Positions 38,887-47,516 of a stretch of DNA of 64,000 nt are shown here, piece by piece; position 1 is the first letter of the stretch; every line of letters starts with the position of its first letter. The translations under genes and the position numbers were made by a program. Origin of the DNA: Hyphomicrobiales bacterium (GTDB lineage Bacteria > Pseudomonadota > Alphaproteobacteria > Rhizobiales > Beijerinckiaceae); assembly GCA_027484655.1 (NCBI GenBank), contig JAIXSM010000018.1, positions 1-64,000 of the forward strand, written 5' to 3'. Under the pieces are notes generated by a model that ran no database searches, was not told the origin of the DNA, and saw only the letters and a program-made list of their open reading frames with translations.

Positions 38887-39303
38887 TCAGGCTTGTTCGG
38901 CCTGTTTGCTCTCCAGCGTGCGGCTCCAGCAGTGGCTCATGTTCTGCGCCATGGCGGTCACATGCTCTGCGAGGGGTTCTGGCATGGTCTCATCGGCGGC
39001 TTCTTTCCACAACTTGAGCCAGCGCTCGAAGTGGGGCTCGCCGATGCGCAGGGGCAGGTGGGGCGTGAACGGCTGCCCGTTGTAGCGCGTGGTGCCCAGA
39101 ACCGCCCGCGACCAGAAATCCGTCATGGCGCCAATATGGCCCTCCCAGTCGTGCACCGTGCGCGCGAACACCGGGCCGATCACGTCGTCGCCCTGAACCT
39201 TCTCGTAGAAACGCCGCAGCCCGGCTTCCAGCGCAGCTTCGATGATCGCGCGGGCGGCGGCTTCTTCCTCCGGGGTGGGGCGGGCGGTTTCCTGTGCGTC
39301 CAT
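38887..39303 (-). CDS. Group III truncated haemoglobin
   Basis: 138 residues. It has the helix pattern of group 3 truncated globins, with FYEKV, PVFARTV, HDWEGHI and HFERWLKLW. The proximal histidine is probably the one in PHFERW. Role in O2, NO or redox chemistry is inferred. ATG 39303 follows a perfect AGGAGG. It lies between purN (79 bases upstream) and thiM. No other stress genes are adjacent. Confidence 0.92.
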   Translation of the reverse strand: MDAQETARPTPEEEAAARAIIEAALEAGLRRFYEKVQGDDVIGPVFARTVHDWEGHIGAMTDFWSRAVLGTTRYNGQPFTPHLPLRIGEPHFERWLKLWKEAADETMPEPLAEHVTAMAQNMSHCWSRTLESKQAEQA

Positions 39304-39382
39304 GGGATCCTCCTGCGATCTTGTTATGGGCGCATGAAGACAGTGGCGTTGACGTGGAGCAAGACGAAAAGCGCACCAGCCT

Positions 39383-40027
39383 TCAGATGCGCGGCGAGAC
39401 CATCGCAGCGGGAGCGCCGTGCGCGCCAATGACACGCATCGCGTCGATGCGCAGCGCGCCGGAGGCGGCCAGCCGCAGCGCCAGCGGATAGATCACGTGC
39501 TCCTGCTCCAGCACGCGGGCGCCAAGCGACCCGGGCGTATCGTCGTCCAGCACGGCGACGGCGGCTTGCGCGATGATGGGGCCGGCGTCCATCTCCGCGA
39601 CCACGTAATGCACCGAGCAGCCGTGGACCTTCACCCCGTCTGCGAGCGCGCGCTCATGGGTATGAAGCCCCTTGTAGGAGGGCAGCAGGGACGGGTGGAT
39701 GTTGATGAGCCGCCCCTCCCAGCGCTGCACAAACGAGGGCGTGAGAATGCGCATGAAGCCCGCAAGGCAGATGAAGTCGATGCGGTGCGCGTCCAGCATC
39801 TTCTGCAGCGAGCCCTCAAACGCCTCACGCCCGGCGTAAATCTTGTGATCCACGGCGGCGGTGGCGATGCCCTGCGCCTTGGCGGCCGCAAGGCCCGGCG
39901 CATCCGGCTTGTTGGAGAGAACCAGCGCGATTTCCGCCGGGAACTCAGGCTCGCGCGCCGCGGCGATGAGCGAGGCCATGTTGGAGCCGCGCCCGGAAAT
40001 CAGAATAGCGGTGCGGCGCTTGCTCAC
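39383..40027 (-). CDS. purN: Phosphoribosylglycinamide formyltransferase
   Basis: 214 residues. It formylates GAR with 10-formyl-THF in purine synthesis. Catalytic residues lie in NIHPSLLP (Asn, His) and EMDAGPI (Asp). The start is a GTG at 40027 that overlaps the purM stop (GTGA). The C-terminus continues past the usual end by a few residues. It is coupled with purM, as in E. coli. Confidence 0.96.
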   Translation of the reverse strand: MSKRRTAILISGRGSNMASLIAAAREPEFPAEIALVLSNKPDAPGLAAAKAQGIATAAVDHKIYAGREAFEGSLQKMLDAHRIDFICLAGFMRILTPSFVQRWEGRLINIHPSLLPSYKGLHTHERALADGVKVHGCSVHYVVAEMDAGPIIAQAAVAVLDDDTPGSLGARVLEQEHVIYPLALRLAASGALRIDAMRVIGAHGAPAAMVSPRI

Positions 40028-41091
40028 AGCTTCAGCCGCCCCGTGGTGACGACCGGCTCAGACGTGCGGGCGATGATCTCGCCCACGCGCACGGGCGCCT
40101 CGCCTGCGGAGCGCAGCGCGGCCTCCACCTCGTCGGCCTTGGCGGCCTGCGCCACCACAATCATGCCCACGCCGCAGTTGAACGTGCGCAGCATCTCGGA
40201 TTCGACCACGCCGCCTTCCTTCGCGAGCCAGCCGAACACGGGGGGAACGTCGATGGCGTCCAGATCAAGCCGCACGGCGATGTCGTCAGGCAGCACGCGG
40301 GGAATGTTGTCGGGGAAGCCGCCGCCGGTGATGTGGGCCAGCGCCAGTATGCCGTCGGTCGCCTTCAGCGCCGCGAGCAGGCTCTTCACGTAAATGCGCG
40401 TGGGGGTGAGCAGCGCCTGCGCCAGCGTCTGGCCCGGCGCGAACGGGCAGGGGGCGTCCCACGCCAGCCCCGCGCGCTCGACGATGCGGCGCACCAGCGA
40501 AAAGCCATTGGAGTGAACGCCCGAGGAGGGCAGGCCGAACACCACGTCGCCGGGCGTCGGCGCGCCCTTGGGCAGCAGGCGCCCGCGTTCGGCGGCGCCC
40601 ACCGCGAAGCCCGCGAGATCGTAATCGCCGGCGGCGTAGAGGCCCGGCATTTCGGCGGTCTCGCCGCCAATCAGCGCGCAGCCTGCGTCGACGCAGCCAG
40701 CCGCGATGCCCTTCACGATGGCGACGCCGGCCTCGGGGTCGAGCTTGCCGGTGGCGTAGTAGTCGAGGAAGAACAGCGGCTCGGCGCCCTGCACGATGAG
40801 ATCGTTGACGCACATGGCCACGAGGTCGATGCCGACCGTGTCGTGGATGCCGCTCTCGATGGCGATCTTGACCTTGGTGCCGACGCCGTCGTTGGCGGCC
40901 ACCAGAATGGGATCAGAGAAGCCCGCAGCCTTCAGGTCGAACAAGCCGCCAAAGCCGCCGATCTCGGCGTCGGCGCCGCGCCGGCGCGTCGAGCGCACGA
41001 GCGGCTTGATCTTCTCCACCATGGAGTTGCCGGCGTCGATGTCGACGCCCGCCTGGGCGTAGGTGAGGCCGGGCTTCTGCGGGTCTTGCAT
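40024..41091 (-). CDS. purM: Phosphoribosylformylglycinamidine cyclo-ligase
   Basis: 355 residues. It closes the imidazole ring to AIR using ATP. The N-terminal [15 protein letters not shown], the [10 protein letters not shown] loop and GGETAEMPG are typical. It overlaps purN by 4 bases. Upstream are a pair of GC hairpins and the 3' end of the sulfur-oxidation flavoprotein gene, which is on the same strand. Confidence 0.96.
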   Translation of the reverse strand: MQDPQKPGLTYAQAGVDIDAGNSMVEKIKPLVRSTRRRGADAEIGGFGGLFDLKAAGFSDPILVAANDGVGTKVKIAIESGIHDTVGIDLVAMCVNDLIVQGAEPLFFLDYYATGKLDPEAGVAIVKGIAAGCVDAGCALIGGETAEMPGLYAAGDYDLAGFAVGAAERGRLLPKGAPTPGDVVFGLPSSGVHSNGFSLVRRIVERAGLAWDAPCPFAPGQTLAQALLTPTRIYVKSLLAALKATDGILALAHITGGGFPDNIPRVLPDDIAVRLDLDAIDVPPVFGWLAKEGGVVESEMLRTFNCGVGMIVVAQAAKADEVEAALRSAGEAPVRVGEIIARTSEPVVTTGRLKL

Positions 41092-41127
41092 GGCGGTCCT
41101 TGGCGATCCCTGGCGATCCGTTCGCCG

Positions 41128-41186
41128 CGCCCGGGGTTATCCCGGGCGGCGTCGGGACGCAAGGCGCGCGCAAGGGCGCGCGCCTT
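41128..41186. terminator. Two GC hairpins between fccB and purM
   Basis: An 8-bp stem (41128-41148) and a perfect 11-bp stem, AAGGCGCGCGC with GCGCGCGCCTT at 41161-41186, lie just after the fccB stop. Both are symmetrical, so strand is not decided. No T run follows on the minus strand. They may end the sox transcript before purM. Confidence 0.5.
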
Positions 41187-41192
41187 CGTGGA

Positions 41193-42470
41193 TCAGGTGA
41201 AGACGTCCGCGATAATGCCCGCGTACCAGCCCATGTTTTCGGCCTGGGTCTCCTTGCGAAGCTCGGCCGTCTCGCCGGTCTTGGAGACGAAGGTCTCCAC
41301 CGCTGCGATCCTGCCGTCCTTGGCCTCGTAGGAGCCGCCGATCTTCACCGTGTCGTCGGGCGCCAGCAGCGACCAGCAGGTGTTGGCGTAGCGGGCCGGG
41401 AATACGCGCGCATCCGTCAGCTCGCCGCGGATCGCCATGGCCGCGACCTTGGCCTGGCTGTTGGCCGAGAAGCCGGACTTCGGCATGTCGCCCGCGATTG
41501 TGGCGTCGCCCAGCACATAGATGTTGGGGTCGCTCGCGGACTTCATGTTCTCCGGCAGGATGGGGCAAAAGCCCGTCTGGTTGGCGAGGCCGGAGTCGAG
41601 CGCGATGCGCCCGGCGGTCTGGGCGGGGATCACGTTGACGAGCGCCGCGTCCTTAAAAGTCTCGAAGCCCGTGACCACGGTGTTGGTCCTGGGATCGACC
41701 GACTTCAGACCTTCGTGGATCTTCGGGCCCATCCACTCGACCATGCCGGGGTAGTGCTTGTTCCAGCCTTCCTGGAACAGCGCCTGCTTGGAGAAGGTCT
41801 CCTTGGCGTCGATGACGACGATCTTCGCCTTCGTCTTGCCGGCGCTCTTGAGCACGTGCGCCATCATGGAGATGCGCTCGTAGGGGCCGGGCGGGCAGCG
41901 GTACGGGTTCGGGGGCGCAATCATCACCACGAGACCGCCATCGGGAACCGCCTCAAGGCGCTTGCGCAGCAGCGCAGTCTGCGGACCGGCCTTCCACGCG
42001 TGGGGCATGGTCTCTTCATGCTCGCGGCCCCAGCCGGGGACGCTGTCGTACTTCAGGTCGATGCCCGGGGAGACGACGAGACGGTCGTAGGGCAGGCGCG
42101 AGCCATCTTCCAGCACGACCTCTTTCTTGTCGCGGTCAATGGCGCGGGCCGTCTGGTGATTGAGCTTCACGCCATAGTTCGCCGCCAGCTTGTCGTAGCT
42201 GTGGGTGATAGAGGCGAGGTCGCGGAAGCCGCCGAGATAGAGGTTCGAGTGGAAGCAGGTGACGAACTGCTTGGCGGGCTCGACGAGGGTCACCTCAATG
42301 GCGCCCTTGCTGTCCTTGGCGATGTACTTCGCCGCAGTTGCGCCGCCCGGACCGCCGCCGATGACGACGACACGGGGCTTGGCCTGTCCGAGAACGGGCG
42401 GGGCGGCGAGAAGGGTCGCTGCGCCGAGGCTGGCGCTGCCGACCAGCAGGCGGCGTCTGTCGATGATCAT
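41193..42470 (-). CDS. fccB: Flavocytochrome c sulfide dehydrogenase flavoprotein subunit (FccB/SoxF-like)
   Basis: 425 residues. It has a twin-arginine type signal (DRRRLLVGS, cleavage near residue 29) and the FAD-binding [14 protein letters not shown]. Cysteines that form the redox-active pair in this family are visible in VTCFHSN and GFCPIL. It oxidises sulfide to sulfur or polysulfide and passes electrons to a cytochrome c partner. The adjacent monohaem cytochrome (10 bases upstream) is the likely partner. This is the last gene of the soxY-soxZ-cytochrome-fccB operon. Confidence 0.93.
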   Translation of the reverse strand: MIIDRRRLLVGSASLGAATLLAAPPVLGQAKPRVVVIGGGPGGATAAKYIAKDSKGAIEVTLVEPAKQFVTCFHSNLYLGGFRDLASITHSYDKLAANYGVKLNHQTARAIDRDKKEVVLEDGSRLPYDRLVVSPGIDLKYDSVPGWGREHEETMPHAWKAGPQTALLRKRLEAVPDGGLVVMIAPPNPYRCPPGPYERISMMAHVLKSAGKTKAKIVVIDAKETFSKQALFQEGWNKHYPGMVEWMGPKIHEGLKSVDPRTNTVVTGFETFKDAALVNVIPAQTAGRIALDSGLANQTGFCPILPENMKSASDPNIYVLGDATIAGDMPKSGFSANSQAKVAAMAIRGELTDARVFPARYANTCWSLLAPDDTVKIGGSYEAKDGRIAAVETFVSKTGETAELRKETQAENMGWYAGIIADVFT

Positions 42471-42480
42471 GGTGACCTCC

Positions 42481-42819
42481 TTAAGGTGCGGCCGGCTTCG
42501 GCAGGGAGCCGAAGTAGGCGGCGAGGGCTTCGATGTCGGACTGGGAGAGGCGGCCAGCGATGGTGCGCATGACCGCGTTCTCCCGCTCCCGGTTCTTGTA
42601 GGCGCGCATCACCGCGACGAACTGATCTTCGGGCCAGCCAACGATGGCGGGCACGCCCTCGCTTTGCTTTCCCGAGAGCTGATGGCAGGTGACGCACTCG
42701 CTGGACAGGTACTGACCGAGTTCGCGGTCGCCCTTCGATGTCTGGGCAAGGGCCGGCGTCGCCGCAAGCCCACCCGCGAGAATGCTCGCCAAAACAGCGC
42801 GATGTATGAACACGAACAT
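42481..42819 (-). CDS. Monohaem c-type cytochrome (FccA/SoxE-like)
   Basis: 112 residues. A signal peptide covers about 1-25 (ALA-Q), then one haem site CVTCH and the distal methionine probably in NAVMRTIAG. It fits the small cytochrome subunit of flavocytochrome c. It lies between soxZ (8 bases) and fccB (10 bases). Start ATG 42819; the ribosome site is weak, so translational coupling to soxZ is possible. Confidence 0.9.
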   Translation of the reverse strand: MFVFIHRAVLASILAGGLAATPALAQTSKGDRELGQYLSSECVTCHQLSGKQSEGVPAIVGWPEDQFVAVMRAYKNRERENAVMRTIAGRLSQSDIEALAAYFGSLPKPAAP

Positions 42820-42827
42820 AGGGCCGC

Positions 42828-43157
42828 TCAACCGACAGTGAGTGTGGCGGAGGCGGTGTGTTCGACGCCATCGTCGTCGCGCCACACAAACTTGAACTCT
42901 CCGCTTTCGCGCGCGCGAAAGCTGAACGACTGGTACGGGTTGGCGGAAATCGCCGGCTGCCAGTCGGCCTCGAACACGGTCTTGCCGTTGAAGCTCGCCG
43001 TGAAGCGGTTGATGATCTTGCGCGGGATGCGCGCGCCGGCGCCATCGACCCGCTGGCCCGTCTCCATCTGGTGGCTGACGAGGGTGCGGATCTCGATGAT
43101 TTCGCCTGGCTTGGCCTTCTGCGGCAGACGCACGCGGGGATTGATGTTTGCGGACAT
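42828..43157 (-). CDS. soxZ: Thiosulfate oxidation carrier complex protein SoxZ
   Basis: 109 residues with the Ig-like SoxZ fold. The KAKPGEIIEIRTLVSHQMETG block (in parts: GEIIEIRT, HQMETG) is diagnostic. SoxZ pairs with SoxY; it has no signal peptide, as is usual, being exported with SoxY. It starts 18 bases after soxY. Length is normal for the family. Confidence 0.95.
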   Translation of the reverse strand: MSANINPRVRLPQKAKPGEIIEIRTLVSHQMETGQRVDGAGARIPRKIINRFTASFNGKTVFEADWQPAISANPYQSFSFRARESGEFKFVWRDDDGVEHTASATLTVG

Positions 43158-43175
43158 GGATCGTTCTCCTTCCGC

Positions 43176-43631
43176 TCAGCCGGCGCAGCCGCCGACAGTG
43201 ACCTTCACGTCCTGCCGGTGCGAGAAGAGCTGGCCGTCTGACATTTCCGCAATGACGACAATGTTCTGGCTCTGCGCGAGGCGGATGCGCGTTGATGCGG
43301 CGGCGCGGCCGCAATCGGGCGTGAATTTGAACGTCACCACGCCCGGCGCCGGGTTTCCATCCGCGAAGATGTGGATCGAGCGGACGAAGTCCTTCTCCGT
43401 CATCGGGCTTTCGACCTCAACGCCGATGGGCGCAGCAAGCCCGTTCTCGGCAATCTGGGCGAGATCAAGCTTGATGCGCCCGGCGCTCATGGCGCGGTCG
43501 CCGTAGAGCTTGGCAATCTCGGCGGCCACGGACTTTGCGTCCGCGAACGCGAGGCGCGGGGCTATCACTGCCGCCGCCGCTCCGATAAGCGAAGCGCGTG
43601 CAAAGGAGCGTCGTGAGAGAGCCTGAGGCAT
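43176..43631 (-). CDS. soxY: Thiosulfate oxidation carrier protein SoxY
   Basis: 151 residues. A Tat signal (SRRSFARASL, cleavage near AFA) precedes the SoxY domain. The C-terminus is VGGCAG rather than the usual GGCGG swinging arm; the cysteine that carries the sulfur is intact, but a glycine is replaced by alanine. The start ATG 43631 has GGA upstream, and the frame is open to 43685. It is the first gene of the operon, beside a strong palindrome at 43720-43740. Confidence 0.94.
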   Translation of the reverse strand: MPQALSRRSFARASLIGAAAAVIAPRLAFADAKSVAAEIAKLYGDRAMSAGRIKLDLAQIAENGLAAPIGVEVESPMTEKDFVRSIHIFADGNPAPGVVTFKFTPDCGRAAASTRIRLAQSQNIVVIAEMSDGQLFSHRQDVKVTVGGCAG

Positions 43632-43719
43632 GGATCGTCCAATTACGGTTTGTCTATTATCTGGCTTCAACGCCGCGCTTGGCAATAGTTTGACGCCCGC
43701 GATGTGAAGAATTTTTGTA

Positions 43720-43740
43720 TCTACATTTTACGAATGTAGA
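43720..43740. promoter_or_regulatory. 21-bp palindrome between soxY and DUF3422 gene
   Basis: TCTACATT, five-base spacer TTACG, AATGTAGA. The eight-base arms are perfect. It lies 89 bases before the soxY start and 86 bases before the DUF3422 start, in an AT-richer stretch, so it could control both directions. A repressor of the ArsR/SqrR type that senses sulfide is a reasonable guess, but no such gene is in the window. Confidence 0.7.
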
Positions 43741-43825
43741 AAAATAGTCGATCCGGGCGGTTTCCGGGCGTGAACATGTCCGCTAAAATTGACACTCGTG
43801 CGAGTTAACCCCTGCCGGAGCGGCC

Positions 43826-45109
43826 GTGACTGATCTTATTCCCTCTGCCGCGCCTCTTGAGGCGGAGCACCCCGCCCGCAAAGCCGCCATGAACGAGTTG
43901 CACGCGAGGCCCGCGCCCCGCGTCGATGTGTCGGGCCACGTCACGCGGCTCGTGTATGCGCTCGACGAGCGTGGGCAGCAGACTACGCCGCGCCGCATCG
44001 ACCTGATTTGCCGCGCAGCAGAGGCGCCGGCGCCCCCGCTTGGCGCTCGTTATCACGCGATCATCATCGAGGGTCGCGAGCTGCGCTGGGAGCGCCACAC
44101 GGAGTTCGTCACCTACACGTTTGTCTCGCCCGGCGACGGACGTACGGAGGCGATCTGGGCGCGTCTCACGGGCGAGCAGGAGGTGCGCACTGTGGCCGGC
44201 CCGCTGGCGGCCCGCATCGCCATCGCCGTTTCGCCGCGGTCGGCCGCTCCCCACGAAGCGCCGCCGGCCGACGCCAGCGCCTCGATTGTGTTGGGAGGCC
44301 GCGCCCGCATCTGGACCGATTTCCGGCCTGACGGGTACGGGTTCATCCGCTTTCGGCTGATCCACGACGACTTGACGCCGGATCAGCTCGGGACGCTCTG
44401 CCAGCGTATTCTGGAGATCGAGACCTATCGCATGATTGCGCTTCTGAGCCTGCCGCGCGCCCGCGCCACCGGCACGCTGGTGCAGGAGCTGGAGGCGGAG
44501 CTTGGCGAGGTGACCAAGCGCATCGAGGCGAACGAGCCGCAAGCGTCGAGCGAGCCGATGTTCGTGGACCTGACGCGGCTGGCCGCCCGGGTCGAGGCGG
44601 AACTGGCGTCCGCGTCCTTCCGTTTCTCCGCAGCGCTTGCCTACGGCGCCATCGTCGAGGATCGCGTGCGGGCTCTGGATGAGCAGGCGGACGGCGAGCG
44701 GCCCACCATCGGGACGTTTCTGATGACGCGCCTGACGCCGGCCATGCGCACGTGCTCCAGCATGCAGAAGGCGCTCGCCGATCTGGCGTCCCGCTGCGCG
44801 CGCGCCGCCGACCTGATCCGCACGCGCATTGATCTGGAGCTGGCGCGCCAGAACAACGTGTTGCTGGAAACGCTGAATCAGCGAACGCGACTGCAAACGC
44901 GGATGCAGCAGACCGTCGAAGGGCTGTCGGTGGCGGCGATCAGCTACTACGTCCTTGGGCTGCTGGCCTATCCCATCAAGGGCGCCTACGAAGCCGGGGT
45001 CTGGCGCTTCGACACCGGCGTGACGCTTGCGGCGCTCGCGCCATTGGTGATTGCTGGCGTCGCGTTCGCAGTCAGACGCATTCGGCGCCAGCATACGGAT
45101 CCCATATGA
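43826..45109 (+). CDS. DUF3422 family membrane protein
   Basis: 427 residues. It matches DUF3422: the N-terminal EVNELHARP-like phrase (MNELHARPAP) and a large soluble part, then two membrane segments near the C-terminus (about 370-390 and 397-417) and a basic tail. The start GTG 43826 has GGAG 5 bases upstream. It overlaps the SoxS-like thioredoxin gene by 4 bases, so the two are translationally coupled. Function unknown. It is divergent from soxY across a shared palindrome. Confidence 0.87.
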   Translation: MTDLIPSAAPLEAEHPARKAAMNELHARPAPRVDVSGHVTRLVYALDERGQQTTPRRIDLICRAAEAPAPPLGARYHAIIIEGRELRWERHTEFVTYTFVSPGDGRTEAIWARLTGEQEVRTVAGPLAARIAIAVSPRSAAPHEAPPADASASIVLGGRARIWTDFRPDGYGFIRFRLIHDDLTPDQLGTLCQRILEIETYRMIALLSLPRARATGTLVQELEAELGEVTKRIEANEPQASSEPMFVDLTRLAARVEAELASASFRFSAALAYGAIVEDRVRALDEQADGERPTIGTFLMTRLTPAMRTCSSMQKALADLASRCARAADLIRTRIDLELARQNNVLLETLNQRTRLQTRMQQTVEGLSVAAISYYVLGLLAYPIKGAYEAGVWRFDTGVTLAALAPLVIAGVAFAVRRIRRQHTDPI

Positions 45110-45489
45110 TCGCCCCGGCGCGTCTGCTGGCGACCGCGCTGCTGGCGGCGGTGACCCTGTTGCCGGGGGCGGCTGCGTGGAGCGCCGAACTGCTGATGTT
45201 CGAGCGCAAGGGCTGCGGGCACTGCGCACGCTGGCTCGCGCAGGTCGGTCCCGTCTATCCGCGCACGGACGTTGCGAAGCGCGCGCCCCTGAGGCGGGTT
45301 GATCTCGGTGAGGAGCGCCCGCCGGAGGGCGTGACATCGCCGGTCCGCTTCACGCCAACCTTCGTTCTCATGGATCAGGGGCGGGAGGTCGGCCGCATCG
45401 TCGGCTACATCGACGACGCCACGTTCTGGGGCCTCCTCGCCAACCTCATGGCTAGACTGGACGAGCAGTCGGCGAAGCCGCCGAATTAG
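45106..45489 (+). CDS. SoxS-like periplasmic thioredoxin
   Basis: 127 residues. A signal peptide covers about 1-27, then a thioredoxin fold with the active site C-G-H-C in KGCGHCARW and the cis-proline in FTPTFV. The pattern ELLMFE...CARW...VGPVYPRT matches SoxS, which keeps the SoxY cysteine reduced in Paracoccus-type sulfur oxidation. It is coupled to the DUF3422 gene. Its location opposite soxYZ supports this role; note it is not the E. coli SoxS regulator. Confidence 0.82.
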   Translation: MIAPARLLATALLAAVTLLPGAAAWSAELLMFERKGCGHCARWLAQVGPVYPRTDVAKRAPLRRVDLGEERPPEGVTSPVRFTPTFVLMDQGREVGRIVGYIDDATFWGLLANLMARLDEQSAKPPN

Positions 45490-45583
45490 GCGACCGCCCC
45501 CCAGCGGCGCGCTGGCGCGCGGCCAGGACCGGCTTTAAGCTGTCGCGTCCGGCGCCACGCGACCGGGAACGAGGGAGGGAACC

Positions 45584-46588
45584 ATGAGAGCAGCATCACG
45601 CGCGGCGCGCGTTTTCGCGGCTGTCGCCGCACTGTCGGGCGCATTCGCGATGAAGGCGCACGCCCAATCGGGGGCGCAGGATTACCCGGCGAGACCGATC
45701 ACCATTGTCGTGCCCCTGGCGGCCGGCTCCGGAATGGACACCATCGCCCGGCTCTACAGCGAGAAGCTGCAACAGTCGCTGGGCAAGCCCGTCATCATCG
45801 ACAACCGTCCCGGCGCCGCGCTCATGCTCGCCGCGCAGGCTGTCGCCGCCGCCCCGCCGGACGGCTACACGCTGGTGCTGGCCACCACGTCGTCGATGGC
45901 GATCAACCCGACGCTCTACAAGCAGATCAACTACGATCCTGAGAAGAGTTTCACGCCCATCGCCCTCTACGTGAAGTCGCCCTTCATTCTGGCGGTGAAT
46001 CCCGATCTTCCGGCCAAAAGCGTCAATGAACTGATCGCTCTGGCGAAATCCCGGAAGGATCCGCTCAACTACTCGTCGCCCGGCGCCGGCGTCGCCCAGC
46101 ACCTCTCCATCGAGTACATGAAGAGCAAGTTCGGCATTGAGATGACTCATGTGCCGTACCGCAACACGCCGCAGTCGATCCTCGACATCGCCTCGGGCCA
46201 TGTGCATCTGGGCTTCGTGGAGGCGGGCGCCGGGCTTCCGCTCATCAAGGATGGAAAGCTGCGCGCGCTTGCGGTCTCGTCCGCCACGCGTCTGCCCGTG
46301 CTGCCTGAGACGCCGCCGTTTGCGGAAGCCTCCGGCCAGAAGGATTTCGAGGCCGTGTCGTGGCACGCCATGCTGGCGCCGGCCGGCACGCCCGACGCCA
46401 TCGTGCAAAGGCTGCATAACGAGATGAAGCGAATCATGGCCGAGCCCGAGATGCGCGACAGGGTCGCGGCGCTGGGTCTGATCCCCTTCGACACGCCATC
46501 GGTGGCGGATCTGCGGGTGTACCTGCGAGAGGAGCGGGAGAAGTGGGGCGCCCTCGTGCGCAGCCTTGGCCTCGCCGGATCGCAATAG
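45584..46588 (+). CDS. Bug/TctC family solute-binding protein
   Basis: 334 residues. A signal peptide covers about 1-27. The mature protein has the Bug pattern: YPARPITIVVPLAAGSGMD (in parts), IDNRPGAA, and GYTLVLATTSSMAINP. Such proteins bind carboxylates for tripartite tricarboxylate transporters. No TctA or TctB gene is beside it, so it is an orphan. Start ATG 45584 has GAGGGAGGG upstream. Confidence 0.92.
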   Translation: MRAASRAARVFAAVAALSGAFAMKAHAQSGAQDYPARPITIVVPLAAGSGMDTIARLYSEKLQQSLGKPVIIDNRPGAALMLAAQAVAAAPPDGYTLVLATTSSMAINPTLYKQINYDPEKSFTPIALYVKSPFILAVNPDLPAKSVNELIALAKSRKDPLNYSSPGAGVAQHLSIEYMKSKFGIEMTHVPYRNTPQSILDIASGHVHLGFVEAGAGLPLIKDGKLRALAVSSATRLPVLPETPPFAEASGQKDFEAVSWHAMLAPAGTPDAIVQRLHNEMKRIMAEPEMRDRVAALGLIPFDTPSVADLRVYLREEREKWGALVRSLGLAGSQ

Positions 46589-46631
46589 CCCTGCTGGCTA
46601 ATCACGACGATTGTGATACTGCTGCAGGCCT

Positions 46632-47183
46632 ATGAGCGCCCACAGTCTTTTGGCCAGCCTGCCGAACCTCATCAGTCTCGGCAGGCTCGTGCTGGTCCCC
46701 ATCATTGTCGCACTCATCGTCCAGCCCGAGTGGTGGCTGGCGTTCCTTCTGTTCGTTGTCGCGGGCATTTCCGACGCCGTTGACGGCTGGCTCGCCAAGC
46801 GCTTCGACCTGCGCACGGAGGTGGGGGCCTACCTCGACCCGATCGCCGACAAGGCGCTGCTCGTATCGATTTATGTCTCCCTCGCGGTCGTCGGCGTGCT
46901 GCCGGCTACAATCGTGATCCTCGTCGTGTCCCGCGATTTGATGATCGTTGGCGCGGTGATGATCTCGTGGGTCATGGACAAGCCGGTGACGATCCGGCCG
47001 CTTCTGGTCTCGAAGCTGAACACGGCGGCGCAGATCGCGCTGGCTGCGGCGGTTCTGGCGGCCAAGGCGTTTGGTCTGCCGTTCGGGCTCTGGTTCACGG
47101 TGGCGATCTATGCGGTTGCGGGTTTGACCATCGCGTCCGCCGCCGCCTACCTCACCCAGTGGATCCGCCACATGGACCTGTGA
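46632..47183 (+). CDS. CDP-alcohol phosphatidyltransferase (PgsA-like)
   Basis: 183 residues with about 5-6 membrane segments. The class motif D-x2-DG-x2-AR..G-x3-D-x3-D is present (SDAVDGWLAKRF then GAYLDPIADK). It would make phosphatidylglycerol phosphate or a related lipid. Rhizobiales usually have a second, better-supported pgsA, so the exact product is not assigned. It lies before the hdaA-ppk-ppx run. Confidence 0.88.
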   Translation: MSAHSLLASLPNLISLGRLVLVPIIVALIVQPEWWLAFLLFVVAGISDAVDGWLAKRFDLRTEVGAYLDPIADKALLVSIYVSLAVVGVLPATIVILVVSRDLMIVGAVMISWVMDKPVTIRPLLVSKLNTAAQIALAAAVLAAKAFGLPFGLWFTVAIYAVAGLTIASAAAYLTQWIRHMDL

Positions 47184-47516
47184 CGGCGTTAATGGCGCCT
47201 GTTGATCGTGGGGATAAGCGGGCTACTCATCATCACGGCGCTGATCGCGCTGGCGCCTCGCGGTGCGCCACTTCGCCCTGATCAGCGTGCATCAGCCGGC
47301 GTTGGTTCGTCTTTCTGAGGCGTCCGGCGCGGGCCAAGGCCCACAATGTCGGGCTTGAACTTTGGCCGCCTGATCGGCATCACCGCTGGCGTGTTGAGTT
47401 TCGTTTCCAGCGCCGGCTCATTGGGCGGCCCGTTCTTTTCGGCGGCATTGGGCGCGGCAGGGCTGGTTCCTGCGACGCGCGCGGCTGATTTTGTAGCGAG
47501 TTTGTAGTGGCGTCCC
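47184..47516 (+). other. Intergenic region before hdaA, with possible 38-aa hydrophobic ORF
   Basis: 333 bases. The only open frame of note is 47202-47318 (TTG start, 38 residues): a hydrophobic helix (LLIITALIALAP) then a polar tail. It has no ribosome site. In related genomes I expect an AI-2E (PerM-type) permease at this place; it would not fit here. A minus-strand frame (47282-47758) overlaps hdaA and looks like a shadow. Confidence 0.4.
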
